Assembly (NCBI GenBank): GCA_036560485.1
Contig: DATBRC010000012.1
Coordinates: 1-20,194, forward strand
DNA: 20,194 nt
DNA from: DATBRC01 sp036560485
GTDB lineage: Bacteria > Pseudomonadota > Gammaproteobacteria > Burkholderiales > Burkholderiaceae_D
Reading direction: 5' to 3'
Part shown: positions 20,141 through 20,194 of the stretch, piece after piece
Layout of the letters: every line of letters begins with the position of its first letter
How positions within the stretch are numbered: the first letter of the stretch is position 1
Translations under genes and position numbers: made by a program
The notes under the pieces: model-generated
Databases searched by the model: none
Seen by the model: only the letters and a program-made list of their open reading frames with translations
Told to the model about the DNA's origin: nothing

Positions 20141-20194
20141 GGTGGGCACGCTTCTGTGCCCACGCTGTATGAAAATCTGCGTGGGCACAGAAGC
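20141..20194. repeat. Palindromic repeat at window end (partial)
   Basis: GTGGGCAC (20142-20149) and GTGCCCAC (20156-20163) form a hairpin. In addition GCTTCTGTGCCCACGC (20150-20165) is repeated inverted at 20179-20194, a perfect 16-bp inverted repeat with a 13-bp loop. It probably continues past the window. It follows hscA, just after an AAAGGAG (20131-20137). Confidence 0.82.

Overview
The window looks like a betaproteobacterial chromosome, most likely Oxalobacteraceae (Herminiimonas/Janthinobacterium type). This is inferred from the protein style of UvrB, the TyrB-like aminotransferase and the isc genes; no database search was possible. It has two contrasting halves.

Left half (1 to about 7,730): an integron gene-cassette array. 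Small same-strand ORFs alternate with attC recombination sites (RYYYAAC ... GTTRRRY, usually 54-60 bp, two of about 90 bp). I count 15 attC or attC-like sites bounding 15 cassettes, the first cut by the window edge. Cargo: a VOC-fold protein, an exported protein, a MAPEG membrane protein plus a YjbR-like protein in one cassette, two small membrane proteins, a SUKH/SMI1-like protein, an Imm30-like protein, a GGDEF protein with an altered signature, a frameshifted M50-protease-like gene, several unknown small proteins, and one cassette with no ORF. No integron integrase lies in the window. From the orientation, intI and attI would be to the left if they exist; otherwise this is an integrase-less attC cluster. 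Three attC sites are visibly damaged. Two stretches without genes (about 2,574-2,981 and 7,732-8,310) each begin with a diverged copy of the same repeat directly after an attC. The first also holds a cluster of GTTAAATCGCAAT-type motifs.

Middle (8,311 to 10,376): an unrecognised 221-aa gene, a structured intergenic region with a terminator-like hairpin, then a tyrosine recombinase on the minus strand, followed by tRNA-Asn(GTT). An integrase next to the 3' end of a tRNA is the usual end of a genomic island, so 8,311-10,300 and possibly the cassette array are probably acquired DNA whose other end is outside the window.

Right half (10,487 to the end): core genome. A TyrB/AspC-type aminotransferase diverges from uvrB. 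uvrB is followed by, and overlaps by one base, a gene for a uracil-DNA-glycosylase-like protein lacking the catalytic Asp. Then comes the iron-sulphur cluster operon iscR-iscS-iscU-iscA-hscB-hscA. It has a promoter overlapped by two tandem IscR type-1-like sites, two copies of a long palindromic repeat flanking iscU, and a terminator-like hairpin between iscA and hscB. The window ends inside another palindromic repeat, where fdx is normally found.

Functionally, IscS supplies sulphur to the scaffold IscU, IscA is an A-type carrier, HscB/HscA act on the LPPVK motif of IscU to release clusters, and IscR senses cluster supply and represses the promoter.
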